DNA of 60,915 bases from Chitinophagaceae bacterium (lineage in GTDB: Bacteria > Bacteroidota > Bacteroidia > Chitinophagales > Chitinophagaceae): contig JANWIY010000167.1 of NCBI GenBank assembly GCA_025449645.1, positions 1 to 60,915 of the forward strand, read 5' to 3'. The position numbers and the translations under genes were made by a program. Under the pieces are notes generated by a model, which was given only the letters and a program-made list of their open reading frames with translations, was not told where the DNA came from and did not search any database. Shown here piece by piece: positions 9,826-20,438 of this stretch (its first letter is position 1; each line of letters begins with the position of its first letter).

Positions 9826-10956
9826 ATGATTATGAAAAATTACGTTTACGGGATCGGAAAGCAGGCAGCGCTGGCCTTGTTGCTTGTGGCCTGTGGAAGC
9901 AATAAAGATCAGTCAAAGCCACCGACGCCACCGGTATCTGTGGCTACCTATGTGGTGAAGGCGGGAAGTGCTGTATATTATGATCTTTATCCTGCAACCA
10001 TTACACCGTTGAATCAGGTGGACATTAAGCCTCAGATCTCAGGAAACATTGTGAATATCTTTTTTAAGGATGGACAATATGTTCACAAGGGACAAAAACT
10101 TTATGAAATCGACCAGCAGCAATATCGCGCTGCCTACGAGCAGGCTATAGCAAACCTGGATGTATCCAAAGCCAATCTGGCCAAGTCCCAGCAGGATGCT
10201 GACCGCTACGAGGAACTCGCCAAGCAGGATGCGATCGCGAAGCAGACTCTGGATCACGCTGTAGCAGATCTTGAAAGTTCAAAGAAACAGGTTTCAGCCG
10301 CACAGGCAAACGTACAAAGTGTGGAAACAAATCTGAAATATTCCGTTATCTCAGCACCATTTAACGGTACGATTGGTATTTCGAGCGCGAAGATCGGAAC
10401 AGCAGTCTATCCGCAGACATTGCTAAATTCAATTTCCTCGGATGATCCCGTGGCGGCTGATATTGCAATTAACCAGTCTGAGATCCCTCTATTTTCAAAG
10501 TATTTACAAAATGGAACGAACCCCAAAGACTCCGTATTTACCGTGGCACTGCCGGATGGTTCAATCTATCCTTTTCCCGGCAGTCTTTACTTATTGGATC
10601 GCGCAGTTGATCCCCAAACCGGAACAATAAAGGCGCGTTTGATTTTTCCGAATAAAAAAGACGAACTCAAGCCAGGCATAACAACCAATATCCGGATTAA
10701 ACATGGTTCCGGAGAAGCAAGTTTGCTGATCCCTTACAAAGCTGTGGTTGAACAGCTCGGAGAATCTTTTGTCTATACCGTCAATAATAGCCGGTCAATC
10801 CAGCGCAAAGTAACCCTGGGCAGCAAGATCAATGATAAGGTTGTCGTAAAAAGCGGACTGCAGGCCGGAGACAGCGTGGTAACAGAAGGAGTGCAAAAAT
10901 TGAAAGACAGTACGCTGGTGAAAGCCGGCAGTCCGGCAATACCTGCGCCAAAATAA
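9826..10956 (+). CDS. RND efflux periplasmic adaptor (MFP), lipoprotein
   Basis: Lipobox LLVACGS; VDIKPQISGNIVNIFFKDGQYVHKGQKLYEID; SAPFNGTIG. Confidence 0.93.
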   Translation: MIMKNYVYGIGKQAALALLLVACGSNKDQSKPPTPPVSVATYVVKAGSAVYYDLYPATITPLNQVDIKPQISGNIVNIFFKDGQYVHKGQKLYEIDQQQYRAAYEQAIANLDVSKANLAKSQQDADRYEELAKQDAIAKQTLDHAVADLESSKKQVSAAQANVQSVETNLKYSVISAPFNGTIGISSAKIGTAVYPQTLLNSISSDDPVAADIAINQSEIPLFSKYLQNGTNPKDSVFTVALPDGSIYPFPGSLYLLDRAVDPQTGTIKARLIFPNKKDELKPGITTNIRIKHGSGEASLLIPYKAVVEQLGESFVYTVNNSRSIQRKVTLGSKINDKVVVKSGLQAGDSVVTEGVQKLKDSTLVKAGSPAIPAPK

Positions 10957-11018
10957 AATGCAAAAGAAAAAGAAGGAGTTGCAAAGGATATTGCCGGATT
11001 AAATAAAATAATTTTCTT

Positions 11019-14000
11019 ATGGCTTCTACAAATATATTTCTCAAGCGGCCTGTAACGGCAATTGTGATTTCAGTTGTTATTTTACTTGTCGGAACCCTTG
11101 CCATACTGAACATGCCGGTAAGCCAGTACCCCAATATCACTCCAGGCACGGTACAGATCACGAGTAACTTTACGGGTGCGGACGCTCAAACGGTGGAACA
11201 AACAACCACTACAGCCATCGAGACGCAGGTGAACGGTGTCCCCGGAATGGCCTATATGGCGAGCAACAGTGCAAACAACGGACAGTCATCGATTACCGTA
11301 ACCCTGGATATTGGTGCTGATCCGAATATTGTTGCACTTGATATCCAAAACCGGGTAGGCATTGCTACCCCGACGCTGCCAAGCCAGGTACAAAAACTGG
11401 GCATCACTGTATTAAAACGCAATCCAAGCATTTTGATGCTGGTGGCAATATATTCTCCCAAGGGATCGCACAGCATTCCCTTTATGGACAATTACGCCAG
11501 TATATATGTGCGCGACCAATTACTCCGTGTGCCCGGCGTGGGAGATGTACTTAGCCGTGCCGATAATTTCAGCATGCGTATCTGGCTTCAAACAGATAAG
11601 CTGGCCCAACTCGGTCTTACTTATAATGATGTCCAGAATGCCATCAATGAACAGAATTTACAGATTGCCGCTGGTTCCGTGGCTGCTCCCCCGCAAAATT
11701 CCAACTCTGCCTTTGAATTCACGGTATTTACGAATAGCCGGCTTACTACTGAACAGCAGTTCGGAGACATTGTCGTCCGTTCCGATCCCCAGAAAAATTC
11801 CATCGTTTATCTCAAGGATATCGCCAGGGTTCAGTTGGGTAAAGTAAGTTATACTGCAAATTCATTTGTGGACGGAAAGCGGTCTTCTTATCTGCTGGTT
11901 TACCAGGCCCCGGGCAGCAATGCTTTGTCCACGGCAGAAGGCGTTTACCAGACCATGGCGAGGATGAAAAAATATTTCCCTTCGGATGTGGATTATTTGG
12001 TTCCCTTCGAATCAGTATCCGTTGTAAAAGTTTCCATCTCTGATGTTGTGCGTACATTGCTGGTGGCACTTGGGTTGGTTACTCTTGTAGTCTTTCTTTT
12101 TCTCCAAAACTGGCGCTCCACCTTAATTCCGGTACTGGCCATTCCGGTTTCAATTATTGGAACATTTATATTTTTTATACCTCTGGGTTTTACGATCAAC
12201 ACGCTCACCTTATTTGGTTTTGTATTGGCAATCGGGATTGTTGTGGATGATGCTATCGTAGTGGTGGAGGCCGTTCAGCATTACATTGATACGGAAGGGC
12301 TGACTGCCAGGGAAGCAACCGCCAAGGCGCTGCAGGATATATCGGGTCCGGTAATTGCCATCGCCCTGATCCTTGCATCTGTATTTGTGCCGGTCGGATT
12401 TATTCCAGGTATTGTCGGCAGGTTATATCAGCAGTTTGCCATCACCATCGCGATATCAGTACTGATATCCGCCTTCGTTGCCCTTTCCCTTACACCGGCT
12501 TTATGCATGCTGCTCCTAAAGCCCCATCACATTGATAAGGATTCCAGAGGGCTGAATAAATTCTTTTATAAATTTAACCAGGGCTTTGGCTGGTTTAACC
12601 GCAAATACACATCGGGCGTTGGAGGATGGGTAAGAAAGGCGCCTTTAGTATTGGTTTTGCTCGGCTGTATTGCGGCTGGCGATATATTTCTTTTTAAGAA
12701 TAAGCCCACAGGCTTTATACCTTCGGAAGATGAAGGCCGTGTATATCTTTCCTACGAAATTCCCGAAGCAGCTTCCACTGCAAGATCATTGGTGGTTCTG
12801 AATGAAATGATGAAAATCTGTCAACAGGTTCCCGGTGTTTTTCATGCAGCTGCTTTAGGCGGTCTAAATGTGCTGACCGGAGGATCAAAATCAAACAGCG
12901 GAACCATCTTCATGCAATTGAAACCATGGGATGAAAGGAAAGAGAAAAGCCAGCAATTATCGGGCGTGATCGCAGAATTAAACAGGCGTTTTGCGGCCAT
13001 TAGGGAAGCTAAAATAGTTGTCATCCCACCGCCTGCCATTCCTGGTCTCGGCAATGCCGGTGGTTTTAGCATTCAGATCGAACAGAGACAATCGAATGAT
13101 GACATAAAGACTTTTGAAAATGTAGTGAATAATTTTGTTGCTGAAGCGAATAAACAACCGGAAATCGCCGGGGCCTTTACTTTCTTCAGCGCGCATACGC
13201 CTGGATACGAGGTGGAAGTGGACAGGGTAAAATGTAAAAAACTCGGGCTCAATCTGGAAGATGTATATAGTACTATGCAAATGTATATGGGAAGCACTTA
13301 TATAAACCAGCTGACCATTTATGGAAGGAATTTTTATGTAGTGGCGCAGGCAGACACAGCCTTTCGAAAAGATATTCAGAATATAGGCCAGTATTATGTA
13401 AAGAACAGCGCCGGCGAAATGATTCCATTAAGCACCGTAGTTACTTATAAGGTAACGGAAAGTGCACCGGTGATTTCACATTTTAATATCTACCGCAGCG
13501 CAGAAGTGGATGGAAATGCCAGGCAGGGATATAGCAGCGGTCAGGCGATTGAAGCCCTGCAACGCACGGCCGACAGGGTTTTGCCGGAAGGCTATGGATA
13601 CGAATTTTCAGGGCTCAGCCTTCAGGAACTCAAATCGGGATCCAGTGCCGTTTACATTTTTGCGTTGTCCATAGCATTCGTGTTCCTGTTTCTTGCGGCC
13701 TTGTACGAGAGCTGGGCCGTGCCTTTTTCCGTTTTGCTGGCTGTACCCATTGGTGTTTTTGGCGCCATTTTCGTCCTCACCCTGATACCCAGACTTTCAA
13801 ATAATGTATATGCACAGATAGGCTTGATTACCTTGATCGGACTTTCCGCAAAAAATGCGATCCTGATCGTGGAATTTGCTAAAGAGAGAGTCGATCGTGG
13901 CATTGACATTGTAGAAGCAACGCTTGCGGCTGTGCAACTTCGGCTGAGGCCGATCCTAATGACCTCTATCGCTTTTATATTGGGAGTGCTGCCACTTGCG

Positions 14001-14189
14001 CTGGCCACAGGAGCAAGTTCAGTTGCCCGGAACACCATCGGATGGACCGTACTTGGGGGAATGATCGCAGCTACCTCACTGGCGATCTTTATTGTACCTG
14101 TGCTATTTGTGGTTATCTCGAAAAGAACTTATAGCAAAAAGAAACTGGGTGCATTACAGCGACATGTTACCTCAGGGTTGACAGAATAA
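11019..14189 (+). CDS. RND efflux transporter permease (AcrB/HAE1-like)
   Basis: FLKRPVTAIVISVVILLVG, VSQYPNITPGTVQITSNFTGADAQTVE, GIVVDDAIVVVEAV, 1056 aa. Confidence 0.96.
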   Translation: MASTNIFLKRPVTAIVISVVILLVGTLAILNMPVSQYPNITPGTVQITSNFTGADAQTVEQTTTTAIETQVNGVPGMAYMASNSANNGQSSITVTLDIGADPNIVALDIQNRVGIATPTLPSQVQKLGITVLKRNPSILMLVAIYSPKGSHSIPFMDNYASIYVRDQLLRVPGVGDVLSRADNFSMRIWLQTDKLAQLGLTYNDVQNAINEQNLQIAAGSVAAPPQNSNSAFEFTVFTNSRLTTEQQFGDIVVRSDPQKNSIVYLKDIARVQLGKVSYTANSFVDGKRSSYLLVYQAPGSNALSTAEGVYQTMARMKKYFPSDVDYLVPFESVSVVKVSISDVVRTLLVALGLVTLVVFLFLQNWRSTLIPVLAIPVSIIGTFIFFIPLGFTINTLTLFGFVLAIGIVVDDAIVVVEAVQHYIDTEGLTAREATAKALQDISGPVIAIALILASVFVPVGFIPGIVGRLYQQFAITIAISVLISAFVALSLTPALCMLLLKPHHIDKDSRGLNKFFYKFNQGFGWFNRKYTSGVGGWVRKAPLVLVLLGCIAAGDIFLFKNKPTGFIPSEDEGRVYLSYEIPEAASTARSLVVLNEMMKICQQVPGVFHAAALGGLNVLTGGSKSNSGTIFMQLKPWDERKEKSQQLSGVIAELNRRFAAIREAKIVVIPPPAIPGLGNAGGFSIQIEQRQSNDDIKTFENVVNNFVAEANKQPEIAGAFTFFSAHTPGYEVEVDRVKCKKLGLNLEDVYSTMQMYMGSTYINQLTIYGRNFYVVAQADTAFRKDIQNIGQYYVKNSAGEMIPLSTVVTYKVTESAPVISHFNIYRSAEVDGNARQGYSSGQAIEALQRTADRVLPEGYGYEFSGLSLQELKSGSSAVYIFALSIAFVFLFLAALYESWAVPFSVLLAVPIGVFGAIFVLTLIPRLSNNVYAQIGLITLIGLSAKNAILIVEFAKERVDRGIDIVEATLAAVQLRLRPILMTSIAFILGVLPLALATGASSVARNTIGWTVLGGMIAATSLAIFIVPVLFVVISKRTYSKKKLGALQRHVTSGLTE

Positions 14190-14206
14190 ATAAAATGTAT
14201 ACAAAT

Positions 14207-14242
14207 AAAAAGGGGATGCTATATATGCAGCATCCCCTTTTT
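14207..14242. terminator. Bidirectional intrinsic terminator
   Basis: aaaaaggggatgct-atatatgc-agcatccccttttt, perfect 14-bp stem between convergent genes. Confidence 0.93.
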
Positions 14243-14256
14243 TATAATGCAATTTA

Positions 14257-15153
14257 CTATCGAAGTGTAATTTGTTTTGTTACATTGCCTGCTACAAGGG
14301 TAGCGGCATTATCACAGGTACCATCTCCAAAATCAATGGTTCCGTTAATGGTTTGATTATATACAAAGGAGATTACCCCTGCACTGATATATTTACATAT
14401 AAAAGATCTGACCAGCGGCGTTGTAACGGTGCTGACCATGCTGGTGCCATCTGATGCAGAGAAATTGCTGTTCCCTGTAATTGAATAGACATCATCGGAG
14501 AAATTAAAAGGTGTATTGCTTCCTGCAGTCATTTGCACCGTTTTATTTCCGCTATAATGAAAATTGGTTAGATCAGGGAAAGTAAAAATCCCATTGGTGA
14601 CCTGAAGCGTAAAGCTTACTCCGTTGGCAAGGGAAGAAGTATTCGCAATAGAACAACTTCCCTGCAATCCATAACCATTTACATAATACTGATCGAAATT
14701 GGCTGAAACGGTCGTTCCGGGAGTCAGCAGAGGACCTGAAAAAACGTAAATAATCTTTCCTTTGCGGAATACACTGTCCACACTTCCTGAACAGCCGGCC
14801 CCAAAGTCAAGTGTAAGTGTTTTAGGATATCCGCCGCTGTCAGTTGCCAATGTGTAGGTGGCACAGCTAAATGGAACAGTATTCACCTGATTCACCGAAT
14901 TAACAGCAGTTCCTCCATTATGCAGCTGGTTAATCGCTCCGGAAGTCAGTTCGTCGTTGTAACCAAAAAATGCATTTAAAAGCACGTCGTTGTACGCGTT
15001 GTCGGCGACGGTAGACGAATCTGAAAGGATAGCAGCTGCACCATCCTGTGAAGGCGTGGTAATATTTGTTATACTTTTCTTACATGCCGTAGTTAGCAGG
15101 AAAGCTGAAAAGGCCAGGGTTTTTAGGGAATGATTAATCGTTCGGATTTTCAT
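14257..15153 (-). CDS. Hypothetical lipoprotein
   Basis: SPII signal MKIRTINHSLKTLAFSAFLLTTACKKS. Confidence 0.75.
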   Translation of the reverse strand: MKIRTINHSLKTLAFSAFLLTTACKKSITNITTPSQDGAAAILSDSSTVADNAYNDVLLNAFFGYNDELTSGAINQLHNGGTAVNSVNQVNTVPFSCATYTLATDSGGYPKTLTLDFGAGCSGSVDSVFRKGKIIYVFSGPLLTPGTTVSANFDQYYVNGYGLQGSCSIANTSSLANGVSFTLQVTNGIFTFPDLTNFHYSGNKTVQMTAGSNTPFNFSDDVYSITGNSNFSASDGTSMVSTVTTPLVRSFICKYISAGVISFVYNQTINGTIDFGDGTCDNAATLVAGNVTKQITLR

Positions 15154-15350
15154 AGTGTCTATTGTTTAGTTGATTCTCTCTAACGAATTCGTTTTCCGCT
15201 TATTACCCGAAGGGCGTACAAAATCGATTTATTAATATCAACAAATTGATAATCAGCTAAATAACACCTTAAAAATCAAGTAAAGGATAGGCTCACTGCA
15301 GGCTGATTTTAGAACCTTGGTATACCCCTGGGAAAGAAAAAGAACCGCCT

Positions 15351-15767
15351 TTAGATTCTTTCCAGATTTGAGAAGAAAAAATCGCTTTCTGTTCGCGCAT
15401 TTTCATCGCTGTCGCTGCCATGGATGGCATTTTCTCCAAGCGATGCTGCAAATAATTTGCGGATCGTTCCCGGATCAGCTTTTGCAGGGTCAGTAGCTCC
15501 GATGAGTTTCCTGAAATCTGCAACTGCATTTTCTTTTTCCAGAATGGCAGCGATGATAGGACCCCGGCTCATGAATTCAACCAGTTCGCTATAAAATGGA
15601 CGCGCCTGGTGAACAGAATAAAATTCGCCTGCTTTTTGGGAGGAAAGAGATGTCATTTTGAGGGCAACCAGCCTGAAACCTGCTTTTACGATCATGTCCA
15701 GGATTGCACCTGAATGACCGTTCGCAAAGGCATCCGGCTTTATCATCGTGAAGGTGCGGTTACTCAT
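15351..15767 (-). CDS. ndk: Nucleoside diphosphate kinase
   Basis: [35 protein letters not shown] active-site His motif. Confidence 0.97.
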   Translation of the reverse strand: MSNRTFTMIKPDAFANGHSGAILDMIVKAGFRLVALKMTSLSSQKAGEFYSVHQARPFYSELVEFMSRGPIIAAILEKENAVADFRKLIGATDPAKADPGTIRKLFAASLGENAIHGSDSDENARTESDFFFSNLERI

Positions 15768-15855
15768 TGGTTTTCGTTTGGCGGGCAAAGGTAATACATT
15801 TTGCAGCAGATTTGGGAATGGTCATATTATTCTGCACCTTTGCCAACCATTTTAT

Positions 15856-16863
15856 ATGCAGTCTATTACGAACTTATTTCCCTTATTGAAAGATCCCAAA
15901 ACCACCGTCATTGTCATGCATCAGAAACCGGATGCAGATGCAATGGGATCTTCCCTCGGACTCTATCATCTGCTGCAGGCAATGGATTATCCGGTGACCG
16001 TAATATCGCCTACAAACTGGGCAGACTGGCTGAAATGGATGAAGGGTGCAGATAAAATAATAGATTATGAGCTCAACACAGTAAAGGCAAACGAAGCCCT
16101 GGATAAGGCAGCATGGATATTTTGCCTTGATTTTAACACTCTCATGAGGACGAGGAAAATGGCTGATCCGATCGCCAGGTCCCAGGCAGTCCGAATATTG
16201 ATTGACCATCACCAGCAACCGCAGGAAGAAATGTTTGCATATGGAATCAGCGACATATCGAAAAGCTCCACGAGTGAGATGATATTTGATTTCATTATTT
16301 CTTCCGGGAATGCCGATAAGATTCACCAGGATATAGCAGAATGTTTATACGCCGGCGTAATGACAGATACGGGATCTTTCCGATTCAGCTCTGCGACAGC
16401 ATCCGTACATCGAATGGTTGCAGAATTAAAGGATACGGGACTTGACCATGCCAAAATACATGAAAACCTTTTTGATAATTTTCTGGAGAACAGGTTACGG
16501 TTTACAGGACATGCCTTGCTTAACAGGCTGGAAATATTCTACGAATACAATACGGCCCTCATTTGCATCCCCTGGAAGGACCTCGTAAAATTCCAGATCC
16601 GTACCGGAGACACCGAAGGCCTTGTTAATTTTCCGCTGACAATTCAGGGAATTAAATTCGCCGCCCTTATCATAGACCGCGACGAAGAGATCAAATGTTC
16701 ATTCAGAAGTAAGGGCGGGTTTGACGTAAACCGCTTTGCCCGTCAGTATTTTGAAGGCGGAGGTCACATTAACGCAGCCGGCGGCAGGAGCAGTGAAACC
16801 CTCGAAATGACCGCTCAAAGATTTCGCGCTTCATTAAAAGAGAACGCTTTACAATTACAATAA
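15856..16863 (+). CDS. nrnA: DHH family phosphoesterase (oligoribonuclease/pAp phosphatase NrnA-like)
   Basis: VIVMHQKPDADAMGSSLGLY, DHHQQP, GGGHINAAGG. Confidence 0.9.
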   Translation: MQSITNLFPLLKDPKTTVIVMHQKPDADAMGSSLGLYHLLQAMDYPVTVISPTNWADWLKWMKGADKIIDYELNTVKANEALDKAAWIFCLDFNTLMRTRKMADPIARSQAVRILIDHHQQPQEEMFAYGISDISKSSTSEMIFDFIISSGNADKIHQDIAECLYAGVMTDTGSFRFSSATASVHRMVAELKDTGLDHAKIHENLFDNFLENRLRFTGHALLNRLEIFYEYNTALICIPWKDLVKFQIRTGDTEGLVNFPLTIQGIKFAALIIDRDEEIKCSFRSKGGFDVNRFARQYFEGGGHINAAGGRSSETLEMTAQRFRASLKENALQLQ

Positions 16864-16871
16864 AACTTAAA

Positions 16872-17816
16872 ATGAAAAAAATCAGTGCTTATGTATTTGC
16901 CTTAGTAGGGATCCTGCTGATGGTGGCCTGTAACAATCAGGGCTTGAAAAAGACCAAATCCGGATTGTTATATAAAATCATATCGGATCAGAAAAATCCC
17001 CTGGTGAAGAAAGGTCAGTTCATCAAAATAAATTTCAAGCAAAAATTGCGGGACTCCGTGCTTTTCAGTTCTGAAAACAGCATGCCGGCCTATGTAAAAA
17101 TTGATACTGCTTCCCCTACGAGTTATAGTCCCCTTGAAATATTCCCCCTGTTGAGAAAAGGAGATAGCGCTGTGGTGGTTCAAACAGGAGACAGCATACA
17201 GAAAAAGAGTGGCCAGCCTCTTCCCCCTTTCATAAAGAAAAGGGATAAGATTGTGCTGACGCTTAAGGTGGTAGATGTTTTCGACAGCCAGGATCTTGTG
17301 GAAAAGGATCGCCAGATCGCTTTGGATACCTTTCATGCGAGAGAAACCAGGGAAGTAGAAGATTATCTGACAAAAAATCATATCGCCGCACAAAAAACAG
17401 AGAAAGGAACTTTTGTTCTGATCAGTAATCCGGGAGAAGGAGCGGCGGTGGATTCCGGAAAGGAAGTTTCGGTTCTGTATACCGGGAAGCTGTTCCCTTC
17501 AGGAAAAGTATTTGAAACAAACATGTCCCCTGGAAAGCAACCAATCAAGTTTGTGATCGGAAAAAGACAAATCATTCCGGGATGGGACGATGGTCTCAGG
17601 ATGTTTAAGAAGGGAGGAAAGGGCACACTTTACTTACCAGCATTCCTGGCTTACGATGCCCAGCCGGGCCCGGGCAAAACGCCAAATGAGAATCTGATTT
17701 TCGACGTTCAGATCGTGGACGTTAATGATGCTCCAGCCGAACAACCGATGATGAGGATGCCGCAGAGAGCCCTGCCAGGCAAGACGTTGCCAAAAGCTCC
17801 CGCTAAAACAAAATAA
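16872..17816 (+). CDS. FKBP-type peptidyl-prolyl isomerase lipoprotein with two FKBP-like segments
   Basis: Lipobox LLMVACNNQ; C-terminal VSVLYTGKLFPSGKVFETN...IIPGWDDGLRMFKKGGKGTLYLP. Confidence 0.9.
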   Translation: MKKISAYVFALVGILLMVACNNQGLKKTKSGLLYKIISDQKNPLVKKGQFIKINFKQKLRDSVLFSSENSMPAYVKIDTASPTSYSPLEIFPLLRKGDSAVVVQTGDSIQKKSGQPLPPFIKKRDKIVLTLKVVDVFDSQDLVEKDRQIALDTFHARETREVEDYLTKNHIAAQKTEKGTFVLISNPGEGAAVDSGKEVSVLYTGKLFPSGKVFETNMSPGKQPIKFVIGKRQIIPGWDDGLRMFKKGGKGTLYLPAFLAYDAQPGPGKTPNENLIFDVQIVDVNDAPAEQPMMRMPQRALPGKTLPKAPAKTK

Positions 17817-17823
17817 ATCGGGT

Positions 17824-17859
17824 TATGGACGTCCTATGATTTCGCATAGGACGTCCATA
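17824..17859. other. Perfect 15-bp hairpin spanning the folP stop codon, without a U-tract
   Basis: tatggacgtcctatg-atttcg-cataggacgtccata. Confidence 0.85.
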
Positions 17860-18661
17860 GCTTAATCGCTTCAATCGCTTCTTTCACGTCATGAACCCTT
17901 AAAATGGACGCACCATTGTGCAGGGCCAGGGTATTCAACACCGTAGTTCCATTCAATGCTTCTTCCGCTGTAATACCAAGTGTTTTATAAATACTGGATT
18001 TTCTGGATAACCCGGCAAGGATGGGCAATTCCAGGATCTTCAAAACTGAAAGCCCCTTTAGCAGCTGAAAATTCTGCTCCTTATTTTTGGCAAACCCAAA
18101 TCCGGGATCAATGATGAGGTCCTTAATTCCCCGCTGGACATATACCGCTTTCCGCTGAATAAAATAATCCAGTACTTCCCCGATCAGGTTGTTGTAATGG
18201 GTTAGGCTTTGCATCGTTTGAGGAGTACCTCGCATATGCATGCAGATATATGGAACTGATGACTCCGCTGCCAGATCAATCATTCCCGGCGAATTTCCTC
18301 CACTGGTATCGTTGATCATACAGGCCCCGGATGCAATCGCATCTCTCACCACCTCCAACCGGTAACTGTCAACTGAAATAAAAGCTTCCGGAAAATGCCT
18401 GGATATGGATTCTATGGCAGGAATAATCCTTTTTAATTCTTCATCCGGACTGATTTCAGTTGCTGAAGGCCTTGTACTCATTCCACCTACATCCAGCAGG
18501 CTTGCACCTTCTTTCAACATTTTTTCGGCCGCATTTAATAATGCGGCGCTCGTCTGGATACGGCTTCCCGAATAAAAAGAATCAGGCGTTACATTGATTA
18601 TGCCCATGACGATGGGCTCATCCCATGCCAGCAAGCGGCCATTGCAATTGAATGTATACAT
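17834..18661 (-). CDS. folP: Dihydropteroate synthase
   Basis: IMGIINVTPDSFYSGSR, LDVGGMSTRPSA, ISVDSYR, MINDTSGG, DLIIDPGFGFAKN. Confidence 0.97.
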   Translation of the reverse strand: MYTFNCNGRLLAWDEPIVMGIINVTPDSFYSGSRIQTSAALLNAAEKMLKEGASLLDVGGMSTRPSATEISPDEELKRIIPAIESISRHFPEAFISVDSYRLEVVRDAIASGACMINDTSGGNSPGMIDLAAESSVPYICMHMRGTPQTMQSLTHYNNLIGEVLDYFIQRKAVYVQRGIKDLIIDPGFGFAKNKEQNFQLLKGLSVLKILELPILAGLSRKSSIYKTLGITAEEALNGTTVLNTLALHNGASILRVHDVKEAIEAIKLWTSYAKS

Positions 18662-18713
18662 GCGTTTGAATCCGTAAATTTAGGCCGATCAATACTAAAT
18701 ATTACTTTTGAAC

Positions 18714-19265
18714 ATGAAAGATACGCTGAGCCAATATGAAAAAGCAGTTACTTGCTGCCGGGAAATCTTTATGAAAAAAACAGCGGATTATGGCACTTCC
18801 TGGCGCGTGTTGCGGATGATTTCGATCCTGGATCAATTACTCATAAAAGCCAAACGAATTCGCACCCTTCAGCATACCGGCGTCAGCATGGTAAAAGAAG
18901 GCGTTCGCGGCGAGTTTCAGGCTATAGTGAATTATGGCGTTATTGGGCTGATCCAGCTTGACCTCCATGCGGATTCCATGGAGGACCTGGACAATTCCCA
19001 AGCAGGCGGATTGTACGATGAAAAAATCCGGCTGGTGCGGGCAGTCATGGAAAAAAAGAATCACGATTACGGGGAAGCCTGGCGTGAAATGAGTCAGGAG
19101 GGTTTTGTGGATCTCATCCTGATGAAGCTGCTCAGGATACGGCAGATTCTCGCTAACGAGGGGAAAACCCTGGTTAGTGAAGGCATCGATTCAAACCTGA
19201 CAGATATTATTAATTATTCCTTGTTTGCGTTGATAGGAATTGAAGAAGGCAGACATAACCCCTAA
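18714..19265 (+). CDS. DUF1599 (nucleotide modification associated domain 1) protein, internally duplicated
   Basis: Two similar halves: KKTADYGTSWRVLR...VNYGVIGLIQLDL and KKNHDYGEAWREMS...INYSLFALIGIEE. Confidence 0.85.
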   Translation: MKDTLSQYEKAVTCCREIFMKKTADYGTSWRVLRMISILDQLLIKAKRIRTLQHTGVSMVKEGVRGEFQAIVNYGVIGLIQLDLHADSMEDLDNSQAGGLYDEKIRLVRAVMEKKNHDYGEAWREMSQEGFVDLILMKLLRIRQILANEGKTLVSEGIDSNLTDIINYSLFALIGIEEGRHNP

Positions 19266-19280
19266 ATTGAATTCGTATTC

Positions 19281-20438
19281 ATGAAAAAAACCTTACTGAA
19301 TATCGCCCGTGTTCTGGTTGGAATTTTGTTTATTTTTTCCGGGCTTATTAAGGCCAATGACCCGCTGGGGTTGAGTTACAAGATGCAGGAATTTTTCGAC
19401 GTCTGGCACATGCCTGCATTAAACCACTTCAGCCTTGTATTTTCGGTTGTCATGATCATCTTTGAGATCGTAGCGGGCGTAGCTGTTCTCCTTGGCTGGC
19501 GGATGCAGGTGTTCGGGTGGTTGCTGCTCGTCCTGATTTTATTTTTCAGCTTTCTTACCGGTTATGCGGTAATCTCCGGAAACATCAGGGAGTGCGGATG
19601 TTTCGGCGACTGTATACCACTGCAGGCCATGGATTCATTTATCAAGGATCTCATTTTGCTGCTGTTGATCCTTTTCCTCTTTGCACACAGGAAAATAATA
19701 CATCCCATATTCTCAGGAAATACAAGCATCCTTGTGCTTGCATTCAGTTTGATCCTTTCATTTTCTATCCAGTGGTATACGCTTCAATACCTGCCTGTTA
19801 TTGATTGCCTGCCTTATAAGGCCGGCACAAATATCGCCGAAAAAATGCAACCTCCTGCAGGATCCGTTCCGGACAGCACAGTGATTGATTTTGTATATGA
19901 AAAAAATAATAAACGGGTAGATTATACGGCAGACAAACTTCCCGCCGATTTCGACAGCAGCTACAAATTTATAAAGCGATATGATAAACTCATCCGCAAA
20001 GGAAATGCGGAGGCTGCCATAAAGGATTTTTCCCTCGTTACCGAATCGGGCCATGACAGCACATTGGAAATCCTTGACAGACCGGGCTATAAACTGATCT
20101 TATTCTCCCGGAATTTACCCGAAACTAATCCGTCATGGAACAAATCATTCAGCGTTTTATATGCTATGTCCAGATCAAAGAATATCCCGGTTTATTTTGT
20201 TACAGGAAACAGGGGAGAAGCTGATGCATTTCTTGGTGCAAATGATATCTCGCGTGAAGTGCCTGTTTTCACTTGCGACGTGACTGCGATTAAAACAGCG
20301 GCCCGTGCTGACCCAACCCTTTACCTTCTGAAAAAAGGAACTATTTTGAATAAATGGAGTAATGCGGAATTCGAATCGGCTTTTCCGACGCTGAATGAAC
20401 TTGCTCGTCAAATTTCCGTTCCCGGCAATCAACCATGA
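19281..20438 (+). CDS. BT_3928-like / DoxX-MauE type membrane protein
   Basis: LVGILFIFSGLIKANDPLGLSYKMQEFF; ECGCFGDCIPL; C-terminal periplasmic region. Confidence 0.85.
   Translation: MKKTLLNIARVLVGILFIFSGLIKANDPLGLSYKMQEFFDVWHMPALNHFSLVFSVVMIIFEIVAGVAVLLGWRMQVFGWLLLVLILFFSFLTGYAVISGNIRECGCFGDCIPLQAMDSFIKDLILLLLILFLFAHRKIIHPIFSGNTSILVLAFSLILSFSIQWYTLQYLPVIDCLPYKAGTNIAEKMQPPAGSVPDSTVIDFVYEKNNKRVDYTADKLPADFDSSYKFIKRYDKLIRKGNAEAAIKDFSLVTESGHDSTLEILDRPGYKLILFSRNLPETNPSWNKSFSVLYAMSRSKNIPVYFVTGNRGEADAFLGANDISREVPVFTCDVTAIKTAARADPTLYLLKKGTILNKWSNAEFESAFPTLNELARQISVPGNQP

Noticed and set aside
15748-15855. Track N-terminal extension of nrnA overlapping ndk
   Set aside because: Extension lacks conservation features; ATG 15856 precedes the family start and leaves room for a divergent promoter.
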